Origin: JAJAZB01 sp964244295
GTDB lineage: Bacteria; Bacteroidota; Bacteroidia; Cytophagales; Spirosomataceae
DNA length: 31,549 bases
Reading direction: 5' to 3'
NCBI GenBank assembly: GCA_964244295.1
Contig: CAXTIG010000061.1
Coordinates: 1 to 31,549 of the forward strand
Shown here: piece after piece, positions 30,437-31,549 of the stretch
Numbering within the stretch: the first letter of the stretch is position 1
Layout of the letters: every line of letters starts with the position of its first letter
Notes under the pieces: model-generated
Told to the model about the DNA's origin: nothing
The model's database searches: none
Seen by the model: only the letters and a program-made list of their open reading frames with translations
Made by a program: the position numbers and the translations under genes

Positions 30437-31436
30437 ACCACCGAATCAGCGCCGAGGCCCAGGTGAACCCGCTCCCAAACGCCGCCAGACACACCAACTG
30501 CCCCGGCTGGAGCCGACCCGATTCCCAGGCTTCGGCCAAGGCGATGGGGATGGAGGCGGCGGTGGTGTTGCCGTAGCGCTGAATGTTGTTGATGACTTTG
30601 TCTTCGGAAAGGCCCATTTTCTGCCGAACGTACTCCGAAATACGCAGGTTGGCTTGGTGCGGCACGAGCAGGTCCACGTCGGCTACCGTCAGGCTGTTGG
30701 TGTCGAGGGCTTCCTGGATTACTTCCGGAAACCGCTGGATGGCGTGCTTGAACACCGCGCTGCCGTTCATCACCACCTCCCGGCTGCCGTCGCTGAGGGC
30801 TTCTTCACTCAGCCAGCGACCGGGGCGGCTGCCGCCCGGCCCTTTCACGTACAATTCCTCGGCGTAGCGCCCGTCGGCGTGGAGGTGCGTCGAGAGGATG
30901 CGGTGTTCTGGTGAATCGGTCGCCTGGAGCACCACCGCCCCGGCCCCGTCACCGAAAATTACGGCGATGTTGCGGCCTTCGGTGCTTTTGTTCAAAAACG
31001 TGGACTGAATCTCGGCCCCCACCACCAGCACGGTGCGGTACATTCCCGAACGGACGAACTGATCGGCCACCGACAGCGCGTAAATAAATCCCGAACACTG
31101 ATTTTTGATGTCGAGCGCCCCGATGCCGGCGAGGCCCAATTCGCGCTGAAGCAACACGCCGTCGCCGGGAAAATAATAGTCGGAGGTGATGGTGGCGAAA
31201 ACGATGAAATCAACGTCCGCTGGTTGCAAACCGGCCCGGTCTATAGCCACCCGCGAAGCCGCCGCTGCCATGCTGGCCACGGTGTCGGTGCCGTACTCGA
31301 AAAAACGCCGCTCCTGGATGCCCGTCCGTTCCTGAATCCAGGCGTCGGAGGTATCCATAATTTTGGCTAAATCATCGTTGGTGACGACGGTCGCGGGCAC
31401 GTAGGCACCCACGCCGGTAATTTTGGAAAAGGGCAT
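30435..31436 (-). CDS. fabH: Beta-ketoacyl-ACP synthase III
   Basis: This 333-residue thiolase-fold enzyme condenses acyl-CoA with malonyl-ACP to start fatty-acid synthesis. The catalytic triad is visible: Cys114 in NQCSGF, His260 in VPHQANLR and Asn290 in QRYGNTTAASIP. N-terminal FSKITGVGAYVP and DAWIQERTGI and the C-terminal AFGSGFTWAS are also characteristic. Length is normal. The ATG at 31436 starts the fold. Upstream bases to the end of the window (113) carry no gene; a TAATTTG-like sequence near 31462 (minus strand) is a poor promoter candidate. The frequent partners plsX/rpmF are not within the window, so this may be a stand-alone FabH paralogue. Confidence 0.95.
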   Translation of the reverse strand: MPFSKITGVGAYVPATVVTNDDLAKIMDTSDAWIQERTGIQERRFFEYGTDTVASMAAAASRVAIDRAGLQPADVDFIVFATITSDYYFPGDGVLLQRELGLAGIGALDIKNQCSGFIYALSVADQFVRSGMYRTVLVVGAEIQSTFLNKSTEGRNIAVIFGDGAGAVVLQATDSPEHRILSTHLHADGRYAEELYVKGPGGSRPGRWLSEEALSDGSREVVMNGSAVFKHAIQRFPEVIQEALDTNSLTVADVDLLVPHQANLRISEYVRQKMGLSEDKVINNIQRYGNTTAASIPIALAEAWESGRLQPGQLVCLAAFGSGFTWASALIRW

Positions 31437-31549
31437 TCGATCGGGGCGTGTTCAGGGGTGCAAATTAGCACTTTCCCGACTTTTTGTTTAGAAGTTATAG
31501 ATGTTCAGGAAAAGGTTAGCAAAACGAGATTGCACAGGTTGAAGGCAAG

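Noticed and set aside
10903..31436. CRISPR array suspected from the many repeats
   Set aside because: The repeats are single palindromes at separate gene junctions, not regularly spaced direct repeats, and no cas genes are present.

Overview
The window looks like chromosomal DNA of a GC-rich Bacteroidota, most likely Cytophagales (Spirosoma-like). Four things suggest this: a SusC/RagA-style TonB receptor with an N-terminal carboxypeptidase-regulatory-like domain; LytS/LytTR two-component genes; an HMG-CoA lyase and degenerate HesB/IscA protein of the Bacteroidota type; and repeated upstream motifs fitting the Bacteroidota sigma consensus TTG-N(about 20)-TAnnTTTG. The clearest promoters lie upstream of higB and metF, with good variants at metH and the DUF155 gene. 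Taxonomy is inference; no rRNA or tRNA is visible.

Layout. 57-1162: two adjacent YdeI-family genes (+). 1325-3417: Ppx/GppA phosphatase and a beta-lactamase-fold lipoprotein (-). 3770-7738: cobalamin-dependent methionine synthase metH (+). 7812-12809: a minus-strand run, in transcription order LytS-type kinase, LytTR regulator, small outer-membrane barrel, di-haem cytochrome c peroxidase lipoprotein, RMD1/DUF155 membrane protein and a 48-residue basic protein. 13102-15483: TonB-dependent receptor (-). 15741-17009: MFS exporter (+). 17211-19746: an AT-richer block holding a HigB/HigA toxin-antitoxin pair, the C-terminal relic of a Txe/YoeB toxin, and an unrecognised secreted protein (-). 19840-21812: a divergent Nramp-fold transporter and an Hsp20-like protein (-). 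22019-23947: metF and HMG-CoA lyase (+). 24079-25209: DUF7935-like membrane protein (-) and a HesB/IscA-like protein (+). 25347-29162: a 1271-residue multi-membrane-span histidine kinase (+). 29246-31436: NUMOD4/HNH-like protein (-), CoA-binding protein (+) and fabH (-).

Functionally, metF makes the 5-methyl-THF that metH uses, although they are 14 kb apart. The kinase, regulator, barrel and peroxidase may be one envelope or redox response unit. The rest is housekeeping metabolism and envelope functions.

The most striking property is not a gene. Fifteen intergenic inverted repeats, many with 22-39 bp arms that match perfectly or nearly so, occupy most gene junctions, including five of six convergent ones. 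They fall into a few sequence families whose two arms vary together. A further cloverleaf-like palindrome of 118 bp sits in frame inside metH and is translated, and a second repeat-like hairpin lies in the same gene. Several genes have their start or stop codon inside, or duplicated beside, such elements. I read this as an active or recently active family of small non-autonomous palindromic elements, comparable in lifestyle to REP/MITE or Rickettsia palindromic elements. No transposase for them is present here.
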